A stretch of DNA of 42,534 bases from Steroidobacteraceae bacterium (lineage in GTDB: Bacteria; Pseudomonadota; Gammaproteobacteria; Steroidobacterales; Steroidobacteraceae), in assembly GCA_025458865.1 (NCBI GenBank), contig JALORP010000021.1:1-42534 (forward strand), given 5' to 3'. The notes under the pieces were generated by a model. It did not search any database and was not told the origin of the DNA. It was given only the letters and a program-made list of their open reading frames with translations. Positions 1 through 9,029 of the stretch are shown here, piece by piece; position 1 is the first letter of the stretch, and each line of letters starts with the position of its first letter. The translations under genes were made by a program, and so were the position numbers.

Positions 1-1
1 C

Positions 2-1429
2 GAGGACGACCCGCGCAACCCGGCGGTGATCGCCGACAACGTCGGCGACAACGTCGGCGACTGCGCCGGCATGGCGGCCGATCTGTTCGAGACCTACGCC
101 GTCACCGTGGTCGCCACCATGCTGCTCGCGGGCCTGATGATGAAGGACATGGGCCAGGCCGCGGTGCTCTACCCGCTGGTCCTCGGCGCCGTATCCATCG
201 TCGCTTCCATCGTCGGCACCTTCTTCGTCAAGGTGAGCGACGGCGGAAAGATCATGAACGCGCTGTACCGCGGCGTGATCGTCTCGGGCGTCATCGCCGC
301 AGCGGGCTTCTACGTCGTGTCCGGAATGATGCTCGGTGAACAGGCGACGAGCCTGTTCCTGTGCGCGCTGATCGGCCTCGGCCTCACGGCCGCGATGATC
401 TGGATCACCGAGTACTACACCGCTACCGAGTACGGGCCGGTGCGCTATGTCGCGGCCGCTTCGCAGACGGGGCACGGCACCAACGTCATCGCCGGCCTCG
501 CCATCTCCATGAAGTCCACGGCCCTGCCGGTGCTCGCGATCTGCGCCGCCATCTGGGGCGCCTTCCAGCTCGGTGGCCTGTACGGCATTGCGATCGCCGC
601 CACCGCCATGCTCTCCATGACCGGCATGATCGTCGCGCTCGACGCCTACGGCCCGATCACGGACAACGGCGGCGGCATCGCCGAGATGGCCGGCCTGCCG
701 AAGGACGTGCGCAAGATCACCGACGCGCTCGACGCCGTGGGCAACACCACCAAGGCGGTGACGAAGGGCTACGCCATTGGTTCGGCCGGCCTCGCCGCGC
801 TGGTGCTTTTCGCCGACTATACCCACAACCTCGAGATCGTCGGCAATCTGCAGGAGTTCTCGCTGTCCGACCCGGCCGTGATCATCGGCCTGTTCATCGG
901 CGGCCTCGTGCCCTACCTGTTCGGCGCCATGGCCATGGAGGCCGTGGGCCGCGCCGCCAGTTCGGTCGTGGTCGAGGTGCGCCGCCAGTTCAGGGAGATC
1001 CCCGGCATCATGGAGGGAACCGGCAAGCCCGACTACTCCAAGGCCGTGGACATGCTCACGCGCGCCGCGATCAAGGAGATGATCGTGCCCTCGATGCTGC
1101 CGATCCTGGTGCCGGTGATCGTCGGCTTCGGCATGAACTTCCTGCTCGGCCCCGGCGCCGGCGTCAAGGCGCTCGGCGGCGTGCTGATCGGCACCATCGT
1201 CACCGGCCTGTTCGTCGCCATCTCGATGTGCACCGGCGGCGGCGCGTGGGACAACGCCAAGAAGTACATCGAGGAAGGCCACTTCGGCGGCAAGGGCTCC
1301 GAGACCCACAAGGCCGCCGTGACCGGCGACACCGTCGGCGACCCCTACAAGGACACCGCCGGCCCGGCGATCAACCCGCTGATCAAGATCATCAACATCG
1401 TGGCGCTGCTGCTGGTGCCGCTGCTCTGA
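2..1429 (+). CDS. hppA: K+-independent proton-translocating membrane pyrophosphatase, C-terminal part
   Basis: Integral membrane pump that hydrolyses pyrophosphate and moves H+ (possibly Na+) across the inner membrane. The gene enters from the left edge; about 475 residues are visible. The first visible residues are the family's acidic active-site loop ([20 protein letters not shown]), so only the N-terminal third is missing. Many hydrophobic helices follow. The [10 protein letters not shown] segment (Lys codon 752-754, Thr codon 761-763) carries the Lys/Thr pair that in this family marks the K+-independent subclass; K+-dependent enzymes have Ala/Gly there. The C-terminal [15 protein letters not shown] and [21 protein letters not shown] motifs are intact. 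A strong terminator follows, so it is probably the last gene of its unit. The family call is near certain; the ion is inferred. Confidence 0.97.
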   Translation, partial: EDDPRNPAVIADNVGDNVGDCAGMAADLFETYAVTVVATMLLAGLMMKDMGQAAVLYPLVLGAVSIVASIVGTFFVKVSDGGKIMNALYRGVIVSGVIAAAGFYVVSGMMLGEQATSLFLCALIGLGLTAAMIWITEYYTATEYGPVRYVAAASQTGHGTNVIAGLAISMKSTALPVLAICAAIWGAFQLGGLYGIAIAATAMLSMTGMIVALDAYGPITDNGGGIAEMAGLPKDVRKITDALDAVGNTTKAVTKGYAIGSAGLAALVLFADYTHNLEIVGNLQEFSLSDPAVIIGLFIGGLVPYLFGAMAMEAVGRAASSVVVEVRRQFREIPGIMEGTGKPDYSKAVDMLTRAAIKEMIVPSMLPILVPVIVGFGMNFLLGPGAGVKALGGVLIGTIVTGLFVAISMCTGGGAWDNAKKYIEEGHFGGKGSETHKAAVTGDTVGDPYKDTAGPAINPLIKIINIVALLLVPLL

Positions 1430-1462
1430 GGATCCTCGGGGACAGCCCCCCGTCGCCTGCTG

Positions 1463-1495
1463 AAAGGCCCCGGCAAACCGGGGCCTTTCCTTTTT
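1463..1495 (+). terminator. Rho-independent terminator after hppA
   Basis: Perfect 11-bp stem (1463-1473 with 1478-1488, arm AAAGGCCCCGG), loop CAAA, then a T-rich tail CCTTTTT to 1495. It lies 34 nt after the hppA stop and 36 nt before the end of the convergent gene. The T tract favours use in the plus direction. Confidence 0.9.
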
Positions 1496-1530
1496 GCCCA
1501 CTGCGCGTCCCACAGGCTCGAACGGCGCAG

Positions 1531-2649
1531 CTACGGCGCCTCGACCCGGTAGCCGCGCGCCTCGAACTGGGCGAGGAGGCCGTCCTCGCGCAGCAGCTGG
1601 CTCATCCAGACCACGGCGACGGTCGAGGCGTTGCGGGCGAGCGCCTCCTCGGCGGCCGCGAGCCACGCGGCAGTCAGGCGCGACGGCAGGTCGGCGAGGC
1701 CGCGCGACTGGAGCAATTCCGAGCCGGTCACGACCGCAAGGCACGCGCCGGCCTGGTCCACCGGCGCGAGCTCGCGCAGCACGCCGACCTCGCCGGTCGC
1801 CCAGGCATTGGCGCGCACGCGCATGAGGTCGAGGTCCGATTCGAGCCGCTCGATGGTCCGGGCGAAGCACTCCAGGTCCTCGAGCTCGGCCTTCTTGAAC
1901 TCCCGGATCAGGTCGCGCGGCTCTTCCACCTCGACGTCGACGACCGGGCGGGTGATGACCAGCTTGCGCTTCTTCGCGGCCTTCTCCACGACCGGCCAGA
2001 CCACGTTGGAGAGCTCGAGGCCGGCTTCACCGATGGCCTCGCGGTACAGCTCGCCGGCCGCGAAGACCGGACGCCACTTCTCGACGCCGCGATCGTTGCC
2101 GAGGTAGCGGCGCTTCAGTACGAGCCAGCGCTCGTACAGCTCCGGCGGAACGAGTTCCTGCAGGGTCTCCCCGTTCGGGTTCTTGCGGATCCCGACCAGC
2201 GAGGGCAGCAGCGTGGCGCCCCGAAACACGCCCACGTCCGTGTTCACGCTGGCCGGGGCGATCACCTCGGCGGACTCCGCGATCGCGCGCTCGAACTGGC
2301 GCGAGCGCCACTGCATCCGCTTCGGCAGCGGGCCGTAGCTGCCGAGGATCCACAGAACGTGCTCGCCTTCGGCGGTCTGCTTCGCGACCCGCCAGAGCCC
2401 TGGGCCCGGCTGCTCGCCGCTGACCAGCAGCTCATCGAAGACGGTGGGCGCGGGAGCGGCCTCCGGCGCCTGCTCGAGCTCCGACTCGGGTCCCTGCCCT
2501 GGCGCTGGCTGTTGCCCCAGCCCGGCAACGGCAACGACCTCGGCTGCTGCCGCGGAGGCCGCATCCGTCGGCGCCGTGTCCGCGGCGGCGGCGAGCGGAC
2601 CCAGCAGGAGGACCCCTGCGAGAGCGATCAGGCGGAGGCGCTGCGGCAT
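1531..2649 (-). CDS. Secreted TraB/GumN-like family protein, metal motifs degenerate
   Basis: 372 residues. An N-terminal signal peptide (MPQRLRLIALAGVLLLG, cleavage near AAADT) is followed by an Ala/Pro/Gln-rich linker to about residue 100 and then a TraB/GumN-type domain, so it is probably periplasmic. The family normally carries a GxxH motif near the domain start, a Glu about 30 residues on, and a GxGH motif near the C-terminus. Here the equivalents read GSYG, APAS and WMSQ, so none of the expected catalytic or metal residues is present. The fold looks kept (ARGYRV-like end) but activity is doubtful. ATG 2649 is chosen because the signal peptide starts there and GGGAAC lies just upstream; the frame stays open further upstream but reads as noise. 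Function unknown. Confidence 0.75.
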   Translation of the reverse strand: MPQRLRLIALAGVLLLGPLAAAADTAPTDAASAAAAEVVAVAGLGQQPAPGQGPESELEQAPEAAPAPTVFDELLVSGEQPGPGLWRVAKQTAEGEHVLWILGSYGPLPKRMQWRSRQFERAIAESAEVIAPASVNTDVGVFRGATLLPSLVGIRKNPNGETLQELVPPELYERWLVLKRRYLGNDRGVEKWRPVFAAGELYREAIGEAGLELSNVVWPVVEKAAKKRKLVITRPVVDVEVEEPRDLIREFKKAELEDLECFARTIERLESDLDLMRVRANAWATGEVGVLRELAPVDQAGACLAVVTGSELLQSRGLADLPSRLTAAWLAAAEEALARNASTVAVVWMSQLLREDGLLAQFEARGYRVEAP

Positions 2650-2690
2650 CGATGTTCCCGGCGTCATGGTCCCCAAGACCGTCGCCGGCC

Positions 2691-2802
2691 AGGATAGTTG
2701 CGGCCATGCCGTGGGCGAACGGCCCGGCGACACCGCGATTCTCGCAAAACAGGGCGGCCGGTGCGCCCCCGGGCCGAGCGGCACCCGGCATCGGGTTAAG
2801 AT
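2691..2802. promoter_or_regulatory. Divergent promoter region between TraB-like gene and pta
   Basis: The 177-nt gap 2650-2826 separates divergent genes. TATCCT on the minus strand (2691-2696) is a possible -10 for the TraB-like gene, and TAAGAT on the plus strand (2797-2802) a possible -10 for pta, 25 nt before its ATG. I found no convincing -35 boxes, so this is a weak call. Confidence 0.25.
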
Positions 2803-2826
2803 GAGCGCTGGCAAGGAACAGGTGGC

Positions 2827-3768
2827 ATGACCCAGAAGACGGGCACTGGAAAGTACGAGGAGCTGCTGGCGCGCTGCCGCGGGCTCGAGCCAGTCGTGAC
2901 CGCCGTGGCGCACCCCTGCGACGGGCCGTCGCTGGCAGGCGCCATCGAGTCGGCCGCCCAGGGCCTGATCCGCCCGATCCTGGTCGGCCCCGCTGCAAGG
3001 ATCCGCAGCGTGGCGGCCGCGCACGGACTCGACCTCGGCAGCGCCGAGATCGTGGACGCCGCGCACAGCCACGACTCGGCGGCCAGGGCCGTCGAAATCG
3101 TACGGCAGGGCGGCGCGGAGCTGCTCATGAAGGGCAGCCTGCACACGGACGAGCTGCTGGGCGCCGTGCTGGCGCGCGATTCGGGAATGCGCACGGGCCG
3201 GCGCGTCAGCCACGTCTTCATCATGGACGTGCCCACCTACCACAAGGTCCTCGTCGTGACCGACGCCGCGATCAACATCGCGCCGACGCTCGAGGACAAG
3301 GTGGACATCTGCCAGAACGCGATCGACCTCGCGATCGGCATCGGCGTCGCCCGGCCGAAAGTCGCCATCCTCGCCGCGGTGGAAACGGTGACTTCGAAGA
3401 TGCCTGCCACGATCGACGCCGCCGCGCTGTGCAAGATGGCCGAGCGCGGCCAGATCATGGGGGGCATCCTCGACGGCCCGCTCGCCTTCGACAACGCCAT
3501 CAGCCGCGAGGCGGCGCTGACCAAGGGCATCGACTCCGAGGTCGCCGGCGACCCGGACATCCTCGTCGTGCCGGACCTCGAGGCCGGCAACATCCTCGCG
3601 AAGCTGCTCAGCTTCCTCGCCAATGCCGACAGCGCCGGGCTGGTGCTCGGCGCGCGCGTGCCGATCATCCTGACGAGCCGCTCGGACAGCATCCGTTCGC
3701 GCGTCGCCAGCGCCGCGGTGGCGATGCTTGCGGCCTATGCGCGGCGCCGGCCGTCCGAGCCGGGCTAG
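2827..3768 (+). CDS. pta: Phosphate acetyl/butyryltransferase
   Basis: Transfers an acyl group between CoA and phosphate, giving acetyl-phosphate (or butyryl-phosphate) for the kinase that follows. At 313 residues it is the short single-domain PTA_PTB type, without the N-terminal DRTGG/P-loop region of long Pta or the MaoC domain of bifunctional relatives. Family signatures are clear: ILVGP near residue 57, LLMKGSLHTDELLGAVL, MDVPTYHKVLVVTDAAINIAPTL, and the GPLAFDNAIS segment. ATG 2827 has AGGAACAGG just upstream. The acetate kinase gene starts 8 nt after the stop, so the two are almost certainly co-transcribed. Choice of acetyl over butyryl rests on the neighbour and is an inference. Confidence 0.93.
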   Translation: MTQKTGTGKYEELLARCRGLEPVVTAVAHPCDGPSLAGAIESAAQGLIRPILVGPAARIRSVAAAHGLDLGSAEIVDAAHSHDSAARAVEIVRQGGAELLMKGSLHTDELLGAVLARDSGMRTGRRVSHVFIMDVPTYHKVLVVTDAAINIAPTLEDKVDICQNAIDLAIGIGVARPKVAILAAVETVTSKMPATIDAAALCKMAERGQIMGGILDGPLAFDNAISREAALTKGIDSEVAGDPDILVVPDLEAGNILAKLLSFLANADSAGLVLGARVPIILTSRSDSIRSRVASAAVAMLAAYARRRPSEPG

Positions 3769-3776
3769 AGCCTCGC

Positions 3777-4988
3777 ATGGCACGCAGTGCCGGCGAGGCG
3801 CCGGCCATCCTCGTGCTGAACGCGGGCTCCTCCAGCCTCAAGTTCGCGCTGTATCGCCTGCACGACGCCCGGCGCTGGCACGTTCGGACGCGCGGCCAGG
3901 TCGAGGGTCTCGGCACCGCGCCGCGTCTGATCGCCCGCGACGGCGACGGGTCGCTGCTGGCGGATGAGCGTCTCGAACCCCGCGTGTCGGGGATCCTCGA
4001 CGCACTCGATGCCCTCGCCGGCCTCCTCGCCGCGAAGCTCGACGGCGAGCGGCTGCTCGGCGTGGGGCACCGGGTCGTCCACGGCGGCACGCGCTTCGCC
4101 GGGCCGACGGTGGTCACGCCCGAAGTACTCGCGCAGCTTCGGGCACTCGAGCCCCTCGCGCCGCTGCACCAGCCGCACAACCTCGACGCGATCGAGGCGG
4201 CGCTTGCGCGGATGCCCGGCATCCCGCAGGTGGCCTGCTTCGACACCAGCTTCCACCGCGACCTGCCGCCGGTGGCGAAGCTCGTGCCCCTGCCCGAGGA
4301 GCTGCGCCGGCAAGGCCTGCAGCGCTACGGCTTCCACGGCCTGTCCTACGAGTACATCGCGGGTGCGCTCGCCGGGGTCGCGCCGCAGATCGCCGCCGGC
4401 CGGGTGATCATCGCCCACCTCGGCAGCGGCGCCAGCCTCTGCGCGATGCGCGGCGGCCGGAGCGTGGACAGCACCCTCGGTTTCACGGCGCTCGACGGCC
4501 TGTGCATGGGCACGCGTCCGGGATCGCTCGACCCGGGCATCGTGCTCTACCTGTTCCAGGGGCTCGGGATGCCGGCCGCGGCGGTGGAGGACCTGCTCTA
4601 CCGGCGCTCCGGCCTGCTCGGCATCTCGGGCGTGAGCAGCGACATGCGCGAGCTGCTCGGCAGCGACGCCCCTGCGGCGCGGCTCGCGGTTGACTACTTC
4701 GTTTACCGCGTCACGCGGGAGATCGGCGCTCTCACCGCCGTGCTGGGTGGACTCGACGGGCTCGTGTTCACGGCCGGCATCGGCGAGAACTCCGCTGTCA
4801 TCCGCGAGAGGGTCTGCCACGCCTCCGCCTGGCTCGGCCTCGCGCTCGACCGGGAGGCCAACGCGCAGGGCGGCCCGCGCATCACGCGCGCGGAGAGCCC
4901 CGTGCCTGCCTGGGTGATCCCGACGGACGAGGAGCGCGTGATCGCCCGGCACACGGCCCGGCTGCTCGGGCTCACGGAAGCCGCTTAG
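3777..4988 (+). CDS. ackA: Acetate kinase
   Basis: Interconverts acetate + ATP and acetyl-phosphate + ADP in the cytoplasm; with pta it forms the acetyl-CoA/acetate switch and sets acetyl-phosphate levels. 403 residues, normal length. ASKHA motifs in order: VLNAGSSSLKFALY at the N-terminus, GHRVVHGG with the substrate Arg and His, FDTSFHRDLPP with the catalytic Asp, RYGFHGLSYEYI, HLGSGASL, GTRPGSLDPG (Arg kept; common form GTRSGDLDP), and FTAGIGENS near the C-terminus. ATG 3777 is chosen because the NAGSSS motif follows at the usual distance and the upstream reading overlaps pta. Butyrate kinase is less likely because of the FDTxFH and GTRxGxLDP motifs. Confidence 0.96.
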   Translation: MARSAGEAPAILVLNAGSSSLKFALYRLHDARRWHVRTRGQVEGLGTAPRLIARDGDGSLLADERLEPRVSGILDALDALAGLLAAKLDGERLLGVGHRVVHGGTRFAGPTVVTPEVLAQLRALEPLAPLHQPHNLDAIEAALARMPGIPQVACFDTSFHRDLPPVAKLVPLPEELRRQGLQRYGFHGLSYEYIAGALAGVAPQIAAGRVIIAHLGSGASLCAMRGGRSVDSTLGFTALDGLCMGTRPGSLDPGIVLYLFQGLGMPAAAVEDLLYRRSGLLGISGVSSDMRELLGSDAPAARLAVDYFVYRVTREIGALTAVLGGLDGLVFTAGIGENSAVIRERVCHASAWLGLALDREANAQGGPRITRAESPVPAWVIPTDEERVIARHTARLLGLTEAA

Positions 4989-5115
4989 ACACGTCGATCA
5001 GCGCGCCGCGATCGGCAAGGCCGCCCGCCGCGGCGACGGGACTCGCGGCCGACGCCGGACTTCGGCATATTGGCGACCCCACGCCCGCCAGGCGCATTCC
5101 ACACCGCGAGCCCGA

Positions 5116-6171
5116 TTGACCCGTCACCCCGGAAGGACCGCCGACCGACCGCTGCTCGTGCGCTGCGGCGCCATGGGCGACATGGTGCTCGTCACGCCCA
5201 TCGTGCGGGCGCTGTACCGTCGCTTCGGCGCGCCGGTCGACGTCGTCTCCAGCGGCTCGTGGGCGCGGCCGCTGCTCGAGGGCCAGGAGGGCGTCGGCGA
5301 GATCCTGCTGCTCGATTCACGTCGGCGGCCGTATGTCTTCAGCCCCGACCAGTGGCGGCTGGTCGCAGCCCTTCGCGCGCGCGGCGTCGGCCCGGTGTGG
5401 ATGTGCGACCTCACCGAGCAGACTCACGCGCTGCTCGCGCGCGCCGGACTCGGCCCGGAGCGGCTGGTCGCCGCGCGCGACCACCCTTTCGGGCCCCGCG
5501 AGCACGTCGTGGACCGCTACCTGCGGATGGCGCGTGAGATTCCGGCCGCCTTCGCCGGGAGTGCGCCGGCGCCCGTGGAGGTGGAACCAAAGCCTGCGCT
5601 GCGCGTGGCCGATGCCTCGCGCGTCGACGCGGCCGCCTGGCTCGAGGGCCGCGGTCTGGCCGGCCGGCCCCTCGTGCTCCTGCAGGCGGGCAACAAGCGG
5701 ACCATGCGCCGCTTCGGCCGTCGGCAGCGGGCCACCAACGTGAAGTACTGGCCCGAGGAGCGCTGGGCGCGGGTCATCGACGGGATCCTCGAGCGCGACC
5801 CGGGCGTGGCCGTGCTGCTCCTCGGCGTGGAGACGGAGAAGTCGCTGAACGAGGACGTGCTGCGGCTCGTCAGGCGGCCGGGGGCCTTGAACGTCGCTGG
5901 CGAGGTGCCGATCCCTCGACTGCTGGCGCTCCAGGAGCGCGCGCGCGGCATGGTGTCGGTGGACACCGGGCCCGCGCACTCGGCCGCCGCCCTCGACTGC
6001 CCGCTCGTCGTCCTGTTCAGCACCGCCGATCCCGACCGGATCGCGCCGCGCAGCCACGGCGCGCCGGTCGAGATCCTCGGCGGGCGCATCGAGTCACTCC
6101 TCGGCATGGATCACGGGCAGGTGCTCGCCGCCTGGGATCGCGCGGTGTCGGGAGCCGTGTCGGCGCGTTAG
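5116..6171 (+). CDS. Glycosyltransferase family 9, heptosyltransferase-like
   Basis: About 351 residues. GT9 enzymes such as WaaC/WaaF move heptose from ADP-heptose onto the lipopolysaccharide inner core on the cytoplasmic face. The N-terminal RCGAMGDMVLVTPIVRALYRRFG is the GT9 opening, WPEERWARVIDGIL and VLLLGV occur mid-protein, and a VSVDTGPAHSAAALDCPLVVLFS block is the sugar-nucleotide binding signature. No ATG fits: the only internal ATGs cut into the GDMVLVTP motif, so TTG 5116 (or GTG 5158) is the likely start. The gene stands alone, without other LPS core genes. The exact sugar is not determined. Confidence 0.85.
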   Translation: MTRHPGRTADRPLLVRCGAMGDMVLVTPIVRALYRRFGAPVDVVSSGSWARPLLEGQEGVGEILLLDSRRRPYVFSPDQWRLVAALRARGVGPVWMCDLTEQTHALLARAGLGPERLVAARDHPFGPREHVVDRYLRMAREIPAAFAGSAPAPVEVEPKPALRVADASRVDAAAWLEGRGLAGRPLVLLQAGNKRTMRRFGRRQRATNVKYWPEERWARVIDGILERDPGVAVLLLGVETEKSLNEDVLRLVRRPGALNVAGEVPIPRLLALQERARGMVSVDTGPAHSAAALDCPLVVLFSTADPDRIAPRSHGAPVEILGGRIESLLGMDHGQVLAAWDRAVSGAVSAR

Positions 6172-6228
6172 CCCGCGGATGGCCGCAGCGGGCGGCAGGG
6201 AGCCGAGCCGGCGAGCGACGCGCCCGTA

Positions 6229-6717
6229 TCAGCTGGTTTCGCGGCGGCGGCGCAGCCGCGGTCGCCAGACGGCGACCAGGATGTTGGCGAAGCTCAGCGC
6301 GAGGATGGTCCACAGCCCGATCCACTCGGTGCGCAGGATCGGCGCGAGCAGCGTCGGGTCGCTGTCGCCCGTGCTCGCCGCCAGCGCGCTGATTTCGGCC
6401 GCCTTGCGCGCGCTGGCGTTGATCGTCAGCAGCGTGCCCTCGAACATCGCGACCGTGGACAGCGCCTTGAGCCAGGGCCAACCCTGGTCCATGTAGGCGC
6501 GCGTCGCGGCGATCGCCAGCAGGCCGCTGATCAGCACCAGCACCAGCGACGGCAGCAGCAGGTACTGCGTGAGGGCCGCGATGCCGCGGCGCACCGCCGC
6601 GTACTCGACCAGCGAGTCCTGCGGCGCGGTGACGACCAGAACGATGTAGGCCGCGAGTGCGCCCATCACGCCGACGGCGCCGACCTCGTGCAGCAGCTTG
6701 AGGAGCTTTCGATACAT
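6229..6717 (-). CDS. Small four-helix membrane protein, DUF2269-like
   Basis: 162 residues with about four hydrophobic segments (roughly 10-30, 50-70, 85-105, 138-155), no signal cleavage site and an Arg-rich C-terminus. The overall pattern (LLKLLHEVGAVGVMG start, RAYMDQGWPWLKA loop) resembles the DUF2269 group of predicted inner-membrane proteins; no function is established. The ATG at 6717 has no Shine-Dalgarno sequence, but a TACACT hexamer ends 8 nt before it on the minus strand, as expected for a leaderless message. Neighbours give no functional hint. Confidence 0.65.
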   Translation of the reverse strand: MYRKLLKLLHEVGAVGVMGALAAYIVLVVTAPQDSLVEYAAVRRGIAALTQYLLLPSLVLVLISGLLAIAATRAYMDQGWPWLKALSTVAMFEGTLLTINASARKAAEISALAASTGDSDPTLLAPILRTEWIGLWTILALSFANILVAVWRPRLRRRRETS

Positions 6718-6724
6718 CGCGCGA

Positions 6725-6730
6725 AGTGTA
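6725..6730 (-). promoter_or_regulatory. Candidate -10 box for leaderless start of the DUF2269-like gene
   Basis: TACACT on the minus strand, 7 nt between its end and the ATG at 6717. Initiation about 7 nt downstream of a -10 box would fall at the start codon. No Shine-Dalgarno is visible. Pattern shared with two other genes here. Confidence 0.35.
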
Positions 6731-6865
6731 GTGGCCGGGCCGCCGCCGTTGCCAGATGGCCGCCGCTGCACTGGACAGCAAGGGCGGCTTCCGCTCGCTT
6801 GCGCCAGCCAGCTCCGGGCGCCGGGATGGACAGGCGGACAGGGATGGCCGAACTCCGCGTCGTCG

Positions 6866-7789
6866 TCAGCCGAGCAGCTGCGCGAGCCTTTCGCGCTCGC
6901 CGGCCTCCGGCAGCCGCCCGCGCGCGGCGCCAAGGTTGTCCTCGACGTGCCTTGGATTGAGGGTCCCGGGAATGACGCAGGTGATCGCCGGGTGGCCGAG
7001 GATGAACTTGAGGAACAGCTGGCCCCAGCTCGCGCAGTCCCATTCGGACGCCCAGGCGGGAAGCGCCTGCCCGCGCACGCGCGAGAACAGCCTGCCTTCG
7101 GCGAAGGGCTGGTTCGCGAGCACCGCCACGCCGCGCCCGGCCGCGAGCGGCAGCAGCCGGCGCTCCGCCGCGCGGTCGATCGCGCTGTAGTTCACCTGCA
7201 GGAAATCGATCGGTTCGCGCTCGAGGACACGCGCGAGCTCGTCGTGGGCGCTGGCGAGGTAGTGGGTGATGCCGAGGTAACGGATACGGCCCGCCTCCTT
7301 CAGCCGCCGCAGCAGCGGGAGCTGCGTCTCGAGGTCCAGCAGGTTGTGCACCTGGATGAGATCGATGGGATCGCGCCTCAGCAGCCGGAAGGAACGCTCG
7401 ACCTGGCGCTCACCCTCGCGCCGGCCGCGCGTCCAGACCTTGGTGGCGAGAAACAGCCCGGGCAGCACGCCGAGCTCCTCGCCGAGCGTGCCGATCGCCT
7501 CCTCCGCATCGCCATACATCGGCGAGGTGTCCACGACCCGGCCACCGAGCGCGTGGAACCGCTGCAGGACGGCGCGGGAGGATTCCCGTTCGCCCAGGCT
7601 CAAGCCACGCCAGGTGCCGAGCCCCACCCGCCCGATGCGCTCCCCCGAGGCAGGGATCGGGCGCGTCTCGAGCGGCGCCGACGCGGCGTCGCTGCCGCGG
7701 GCGCTCGCCGCGGCGGCGCCCGCCGCGAGGCCGAGCGCACCCGCGACGAAGGTCCGGCGGGCCCGATCGACCCGGTCGCTCCCTGCCAT
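6866..7789 (-). CDS. Tat-exported aldo/keto reductase
   Basis: 307 residues. An N-terminal twin-arginine signal (RRTFVAGALGLAAG, Arg11-Arg12) precedes a complete aldo/keto reductase barrel, suggesting the folded, NADP-loaded enzyme is exported. The catalytic tetrad is visible: Asp87 and Tyr92 (VVDTSPMYG), Lys117 (FLATKVW) and His148 (IQVHNL). The IRYLGITHY and LQVNYS strands and the C-terminal VIPGTLNPRHVEDN nucleotide-binding segment follow the family. The ATG has a perfect GGAGG 6 nt upstream. The substrate is unknown. A small Tat/AKR group of this kind occurs in Proteobacteria. Confidence 0.9.
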   Translation of the reverse strand: MAGSDRVDRARRTFVAGALGLAAGAAAASARGSDAASAPLETRPIPASGERIGRVGLGTWRGLSLGERESSRAVLQRFHALGGRVVDTSPMYGDAEEAIGTLGEELGVLPGLFLATKVWTRGRREGERQVERSFRLLRRDPIDLIQVHNLLDLETQLPLLRRLKEAGRIRYLGITHYLASAHDELARVLEREPIDFLQVNYSAIDRAAERRLLPLAAGRGVAVLANQPFAEGRLFSRVRGQALPAWASEWDCASWGQLFLKFILGHPAITCVIPGTLNPRHVEDNLGAARGRLPEAGERERLAQLLG

Positions 7790-7820
7790 GATGCCTCCTG
7801 CAGCCGGGCTGCGGCGCGGC

Positions 7821-7826
7821 TAAGAT
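7821..7826 (+). promoter_or_regulatory. Candidate -10 box for the thiolase-like/DUF35 operon
   Basis: TAAGAT, 27 nt before the ATG at 7854, inside the 64-nt gap between divergent genes. It matches the consensus at 4 of 6 positions; no good -35 is seen. Confidence 0.3.
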
Positions 7827-7853
7827 GATTCATCCTACCTGACGAGCCCGTGC

Positions 7854-9029
7854 ATGCCCGAATCACTGCGAGGCAAGGCCGCCATCGTCGGAGCCGCCGA
7901 CACCGAAGTCGGCGTCGTGCCGCACCTGGGCCCCACGCGCCTGTGCGTCGAGGCGATCCTCGGCGCGCTCGAGGATGCGGGCCTTTCAAAGGACGACGTC
8001 GACGGCCTCGTCACCTGCAACTCGATCGCCGAGCCCTGCACCTACCACGCTGAGGCGATCGCGGAATACCTGCAGATCTTCCCTCGCTACTGCGTGAGCG
8101 TTGCGACCGGCGGCGGCACCACCTTCACCGCCCTGCACCAGGCGGCCGCGGCCATTGCGACCGGCCTGTGCAACACCGTCGTCGTCGCCATGGCCGACAG
8201 CCTTCGTTCGCGCGTCTCGCGCGAACGGGCGGTCGCCATGCAGGCGTCCACCGGCCATCCGCAGTTCGAGGCACCCTGGGGCGCACCGGTCTCGGCGAGC
8301 TACGCGCTCATCGCACGGGCCCACATGCACGAGTACGGCACCACGCCGGAGCAGCTCGCCGCCGTCGCGGTCAGCACGCGGGCACACGCGGCGAGAAACC
8401 CCGCGGCGCAGATGCGCACCCCGATCACGATCGATGACGTGCTGAACTCGAGGATGATCGCCGACCCGCTGCACCTGCTCGATTGCTCGCTGATCTCCGA
8501 CGGCGGTGCCGCAGTGGTGCTCACCTCCGCCGAACGAGCGAGCGACCTGCGCCGTCGCCCGGTCTACCTGCTCGGCGCCGGCGAGGGCCACGGCCACGAG
8601 CACATCAGCCAGGCCCGGAGCCTCACGACCTCGGCGGCCGTGGACTCGGGCCGGCGCGCCTACCGCATGGCCGGCATGGGCCCGGCCGACGTGGATTTCG
8701 CCAACCTGTACGACTGCTTCACGCCGGTGGTGCTCATCCTGCTCGAGGACCTCGGCTTCTGCGCGAAGGGCGAAGGCGGCGCTTTCGTCGAGGCCGGCCA
8801 CATCGCGCCGGACGGCCGGCTGCCGGTCAACACCCACGGCGGCCTTCTTTCGCACTGCCACCCTGGGCATCCCGGCGCGATGTTCGCCCTGACGGAGGCC
8901 GTGCGGCAGGTACAGGGCAATGGCGGCGAGCGACAGCTCGCACGTGCGGAACTGGGGCTCGTGCATGGCCAGGGCGGCGTCATGTCGAGCCACTGCACCT
9001 TGATCCTTGGCCGGGAGCGCACCGCATGA
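7854..9029 (+). CDS. Thiolase-like protein (SCP2/lipid-transfer type) without the nucleophilic Cys
   Basis: 391 residues with a thiolase fold of the SCP2/Ltp branch, acting on acyl-CoA-like substrates in the cytoplasm. In degradative thiolases a Cys near residue 90 carries the acyl group; here that stretch reads VATGGGTTFTA (83-93) and has no Cys. YDCFTP (306-311), NTHGGLLSHCHPGHPGAM (346-363) and the C-terminal HGQGGVMSSHC loop are kept. This pattern matches the thiolase-like partner of DUF35 proteins, some of which (Ltp2 with the ChsH2 DUF35 domain in steroid side-chain breakdown) are retro-aldolases. The next gene, overlapping by 4 nt, encodes exactly such a DUF35 protein. An aldolase or non-classical condensing role is inferred; a true thiolase is less likely. 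Confidence 0.85.
   Translation: MPESLRGKAAIVGAADTEVGVVPHLGPTRLCVEAILGALEDAGLSKDDVDGLVTCNSIAEPCTYHAEAIAEYLQIFPRYCVSVATGGGTTFTALHQAAAAIATGLCNTVVVAMADSLRSRVSRERAVAMQASTGHPQFEAPWGAPVSASYALIARAHMHEYGTTPEQLAAVAVSTRAHAARNPAAQMRTPITIDDVLNSRMIADPLHLLDCSLISDGGAAVVLTSAERASDLRRRPVYLLGAGEGHGHEHISQARSLTTSAAVDSGRRAYRMAGMGPADVDFANLYDCFTPVVLILLEDLGFCAKGEGGAFVEAGHIAPDGRLPVNTHGGLLSHCHPGHPGAMFALTEAVRQVQGNGGERQLARAELGLVHGQGGVMSSHCTLILGRERTA

Noticed and set aside
40..63. Direct repeat GTCGGCGACAAC in hppA
   Set aside because: It encodes the conserved DNVGDNVGD active-site motif; the repeat is due to the protein sequence.
361..3783. Long open frames antisense or out of frame to hppA and the TraB-like and pta genes (up to about 780 codons)
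   Set aside because: They are Arg/Ala/Gly-rich readings produced by the high GC content, without family motifs, and they overlap well-supported genes.
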